Below are positions 5,360 to 7,981 of a stretch of 7,981 nucleotides of DNA, in pieces. The position numbers and the translations under genes are program-made. The notes below the pieces were generated by a model. That model had not been told where the DNA came from, made no database searches, and was given only the letters and a program-made list of their open reading frames with translations. This stretch comes from Oscillospiraceae bacterium (lineage in GTDB: Bacteria > Bacillota > Clostridia > Oscillospirales > Ruminococcaceae): NCBI GenBank assembly GCA_009782665.1, contig WRIP01000050.1, forward strand, positions 1-7,981, in the 5' to 3' direction. Numbering within the stretch: the stretch's first letter is position 1; each line of letters starts with the position of its first letter.

Positions 5360-6739
5360 ATGGTTTCTGATTACAATGAAGCGTTAGCCAATGTCTCCAC
5401 CTACTCAAATCCCTCGGAGTTGAGAATAACCGATGTCAGGTTCTGTAATATATCTGACGCCCCGATGCACTGTATACTGATGAAGGTATATACAAACCAA
5501 GGATTGGTGGGATTAGGTGAGATTCGAGATGGAGGCAGCAAAACCTACGCTCTGATGCTCAAACATCTGCTCATCGGTGAGAACCCCTGCGATATCGACA
5601 GAATCTTCAGAAAGATAAAGCAGTTCGGAGGTTTCGCACGGCAGGGTGGCGGGGTATCAGGTGTTGAGATAGCACTATGGGATCTGGCAGGAAAAGCATA
5701 TTCAGTACCGATATATCAGATGCTCGGAGGAAAATTCCGCGACAAAATACGGATGTACTGTGATACCGACGTTTCCGGAAAACACACCGGGCAGGAGATG
5801 GGCAAAGCATTGAAATTGCGTATGGAAAAGGGATACACCTTCTTGAAGATGGATCTGGGTATCCCCATGCTATATGATATACCCGACAGTCTGTCGGCAC
5901 CACTCGGGTTTATCGAAGAGTTCGGAGCACGTCGTGAGGCACTTGATTTAGCAAGAGAGAATCGCATCAAGGATCCCCTCGCTTATCATCAAGCACTCTA
6001 TAAGAACTATGAAATCAATAATATCGCACACCCCTTTACCGGTATCCATATAACCGAGAAGGGTTTGGATATACTAGAAGAGTATACAAAGGATGTAAGG
6101 GGTGTCGTCGGATACGAGATTCCACTTGCTATCGATCATTTCGGACATCTGGGCCTGGAAGACTGTATACGGTTGTGTAAACGATTGGAGAAGTTCAATT
6201 TAGCTTGGGCAGAGGATCTCATCCCCTGGCAGCTCACCGAACAGTATGCTATCCTTCGACGTTCGACCACCACTCCGATAGGTACTGGAGAAGATATCTA
6301 CCTCAAGGAGAACTTCCGACCGTTGCTGGAAGCTGGCGGAGTTGCGGTAATTCACCCGGATATTCTCACCAGCGGGGGTATTCTCGAGAACAAGAAGATA
6401 GGGGATCTGGCTCAGGAGTTCGGTGTCGCTATGGCAGTACATATGGCAGAGAGCCCCATTGCCTGTATGGCATGTGTGCACTCGATAGCCTCTACAGAAA
6501 ACTTCCTAGCACTAGAGATGCATTCGGTAGATGTTCATTGGTATGATGATATAGCTATCGGATTGCCTAAACCGTTGGTAAAAGACGGATATATCACAGT
6601 TCCGAACACACCCGGTCTCGGTATTGAGGATCTCGATGATGAGGTGTTAGCCGCACATCTGCATCCCGATGTACCCGGTGTCTGGGAAGAAACATCGATA
6701 TATGATTTTGATACCAGCAATCACAGATTGTGGAGTTAA
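5360..6739 (+). CDS. Mandelate racemase/muconate lactonizing enzyme-family protein, probable acid-sugar dehydratase
   Basis: Enolase-superfamily enzymes abstract the proton alpha to a carboxylate held by Mg2+. The 459 residues have an N-terminal capping domain (about 20-125) and a barrel. Ligands and catalytic residues are visible: K163-x-D165, metal ligands D259, E285 and E311, D334 (HPDI) and H361 (VHMAESP). The spacings D259-E285-E311-D334-H361 (26, 26, 23, 27) equal those I recall for mandelate racemase D195-E221-E247-D270-H297, so the His-Asp dyad is intact. Asp replaces the second Lys of the racemase KxK, and the C-terminal PGLGIEDLDDE resembles acid-sugar dehydratases. The K163-D259 region is about 65 residues longer than in mandelate racemase. 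AAGGAGG (5346-5352) lies 7 nt before the ATG. It is the first gene of a tight operon with the RraA-like and SDR genes. The substrate is unknown. Confidence 0.88.
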   Translation: MVSDYNEALANVSTYSNPSELRITDVRFCNISDAPMHCILMKVYTNQGLVGLGEIRDGGSKTYALMLKHLLIGENPCDIDRIFRKIKQFGGFARQGGGVSGVEIALWDLAGKAYSVPIYQMLGGKFRDKIRMYCDTDVSGKHTGQEMGKALKLRMEKGYTFLKMDLGIPMLYDIPDSLSAPLGFIEEFGARREALDLARENRIKDPLAYHQALYKNYEINNIAHPFTGIHITEKGLDILEEYTKDVRGVVGYEIPLAIDHFGHLGLEDCIRLCKRLEKFNLAWAEDLIPWQLTEQYAILRRSTTTPIGTGEDIYLKENFRPLLEAGGVAVIHPDILTSGGILENKKIGDLAQEFGVAMAVHMAESPIACMACVHSIASTENFLALEMHSVDVHWYDDIAIGLPKPLVKDGYITVPNTPGLGIEDLDDEVLAAHLHPDVPGVWEETSIYDFDTSNHRLWS

Positions 6740-6757
6740 TATTTTAGGAGGGAAGAC

Positions 6758-7660
6758 ATGAAATTCAGCGCGTATGAAGACATACTACATATTACCAGTA
6801 TGTGGACAGGGGACAGGTTTGATGACGGTCGTCCGAGAGTCTCGGATGATATTCTGAAACGTCTCAGAGCAATAACATTGGAAGAAGCCTGGGGACCGCT
6901 TTGGAGAGCCGGATACAAGTATCAGTTTGTAAGTGGTTTTCAAACCACTAAACCCGGCCAGAAACTTATCGGTCGTGCGGTTACGAGTACACTTGTACCT
7001 CTAAGACCTGACCTCCAGGAGATACTGCTCAACTATGGGCACAAAGAAGAAGGAAGACACGGAAACTACAACCAGTGGGTTATTGATTCTTTGATTGAGG
7101 ATGACGTCATCGTAATCGATCTTTTTGATAAGGTTTTTCAAGGAACCTATGTGGGCGGAAACCTATCGACGGCCATCGCTACCAGAACCAAAAACGGTGG
7201 AGCGGTCATCTGGGGTGGTATTCGAGATATGGAACAGATAGTCAACATCCCCAATCTGCAGATATATCATCGTGGAGAGGATCCCACCGCAATCGCTGAG
7301 ATAACCATGATTAGCATGAACGGTCCGACAAAAATCGGCGGAGCGGTATGTCTGCCCGGAGATATCGTCTTTGCTACCATCTCAGGTGTATTATTCATCC
7401 CACCGCATATGGCTGAAATATGTGTGGTAGGAGCAGAAAAATCACATATCAAGGATGTATTCGGATTCCTGCGACTGGAGCAAGGTAAATACACCACTGC
7501 ACAGATAGATACGACCTGGACAATAGATATGTGGGAAGACTTTATGGATTGGATAAAGACAGATGATCGCGGAGCAGATTCCCGTCATCTGGATTGGAGT
7601 CAGGAGATGGAAGAGTCGAGGAATCTAGTCGCTTCAGCTCCACCACAGGTTATTATTTAA
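6758..7660 (+). CDS. RraA/HMG-aldolase-like family protein, extended form
   Basis: This family includes the RNase E inhibitor RraA and class II pyruvate aldolases such as 4-hydroxy-4-methyl-2-oxoglutarate aldolase. Some members also decarboxylate oxaloacetate. The core is at about residues 40-235. IVIDLFDKVFQGTYVGGNLSTAI (118-140) is followed by RTKNGGAVIWGGIRD (143-157). The latter carries the family Gly-rich strand and the R156-D157 pair that holds substrate and divalent metal in the aldolases. At 300 residues it is nearly twice E. coli RraA, with an N-terminal extension and a charged, Trp-rich C-terminal extension (about 236-300). Placement in a catabolic operon, 18 nt after a probable dehydratase gene, favours an enzyme over an RNase regulator; this is inference. 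AGGAGG (6746-6751) lies 6 nt before the ATG. Confidence 0.85.
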   Translation: MKFSAYEDILHITSMWTGDRFDDGRPRVSDDILKRLRAITLEEAWGPLWRAGYKYQFVSGFQTTKPGQKLIGRAVTSTLVPLRPDLQEILLNYGHKEEGRHGNYNQWVIDSLIEDDVIVIDLFDKVFQGTYVGGNLSTAIATRTKNGGAVIWGGIRDMEQIVNIPNLQIYHRGEDPTAIAEITMISMNGPTKIGGAVCLPGDIVFATISGVLFIPPHMAEICVVGAEKSHIKDVFGFLRLEQGKYTTAQIDTTWTIDMWEDFMDWIKTDDRGADSRHLDWSQEMEESRNLVASAPPQVII

Positions 7661-7675
7661 GCATCGGAGGTTGTA

Positions 7676-7981
7676 ATGGATCTAGGACTAAAAGGAAAAA
7701 CAGCTATCATTACCGGAGGAGCAACCGGTATAGGGGAAGCCGCGGCATTACTATTTCTTGAAGAAGGATGTAATGTGGCAGTCTGTGGACGCAGGCAGGA
7801 GAAGCTTGATGATTTCACGGCTAAAGCCAATGCAGCAGGGTATATGAATGTCTATACCAAGAGTGTCGATGTCAGTACAGAGACAGGTATATATGATTTT
7901 GCCCATGAGGTGGTAGAGACATTTGGCGGGGTTGATATCCTAGTTAACAATGCCGGTGGTGGACTAGCAGGTGCGCTTATG
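7676..7981 (+). CDS. Short-chain dehydrogenase/reductase, N-terminal part (runs off window)
   Basis: The first 102 residues of a classical SDR, an NAD(P)-dependent oxidoreductase. Visible: the Rossmann dinucleotide motif TGGATGIG (13-20), VCGRR at the end of strand 2 (36-40), D65 in the strand-3 VDV motif, and NNAG (91-94), which stabilises the central sheet. The Arg pair after strand 2, with no acidic residue there, suggests NADP(H), though not firmly. The catalytic Ser, Tyr and Lys would lie beyond the window. GGAGG (7666-7670) is 5 nt before the ATG, and the gap to the RraA-like gene is 15 nt, so it belongs to the same operon. A sugar or hydroxy-acid oxidation in the same pathway is likely but inferred. 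Confidence 0.92.
   Translation, partial: MDLGLKGKTAIITGGATGIGEAAALLFLEEGCNVAVCGRRQEKLDDFTAKANAAGYMNVYTKSVDVSTETGIYDFAHEVVETFGGVDILVNNAGGGLAGALM

Overview
The window is bacterial: it has strong Shine-Dalgarno sites, sigma70-type promoter boxes, a tRNA with encoded CCA and a Rho-independent terminator. The gene content suggests an anaerobe-type lineage using an NAD-linked (class 1B, PyrK+PyrD) dihydroorotate dehydrogenase. Having that operon beside an enolase-superfamily/RraA-like/short-chain dehydrogenase trio recalls Chloroflexota (Dehalococcoidia) genomes to me, but Firmicutes-like lineages are not excluded. This taxonomic guess is low confidence.

Layout. (1) Positions 1-477 hold the 3' end of an iscB-type gene (OMEGA nuclease, relative of the Cas9 ancestor), cut by the window edge, followed by the hairpin typical of the right end of its IS200/IS605-like carrier. 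(2) Positions 478-3982 hold a compact pyrimidine operon, pyrK - small membrane zinc-ribbon gene - pyrD - pyrF - pyrE, with gaps from 44 nt down to a 4-nt overlap. These genes cover dihydroorotate to UMP. pyrB, pyrC, carAB and pyrR are not in the window. The mobile-element end lies 7 nt before the pyrK start codon, and pyrK has no visible ribosome binding site. (3) Positions 4098-4271, minus strand, form a self-contained tRNA-Arg(ACG) unit: promoter, 77-nt tRNA, and terminator with a UUCG-looped hairpin. A second good promoter on the plus strand would transcribe through this unit in antisense toward the next gene. (4) Positions 4316-5266 encode a GT2 polyprenyl-phosphate glycosyltransferase with two C-terminal membrane helices. 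(5) Positions 5360-7981 begin a second operon: a mandelate racemase/muconate lactonizing enzyme-family protein with a large extra segment, an RraA/HMG-aldolase-like protein, and a short-chain dehydrogenase that runs off the end. The intergenic stretch before it has inverted ATGTAT half-sites that could be an operator.

How they work together. PyrK/PyrD make orotate with NAD+ as acceptor, PyrE adds phosphoribose from PRPP, and PyrF decarboxylates OMP to UMP. The second operon fits a non-phosphorylative acid-sugar route. In it, an enolase-superfamily dehydratase would make a 2-keto-3-deoxy acid, a class II pyruvate-aldolase-like RraA homologue could cleave it, and a dehydrogenase would carry out an oxidation. 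Substrates cannot be read from sequence. No stretch longer than 300 bases lacks a gene. I did not find a clearly new multi-gene system. The most unusual items are the IscB element abutting pyrK, the membrane zinc-ribbon gene splitting pyrK from pyrD, the enlarged enolase-superfamily protein, and the antisense-oriented promoter over the tRNA.
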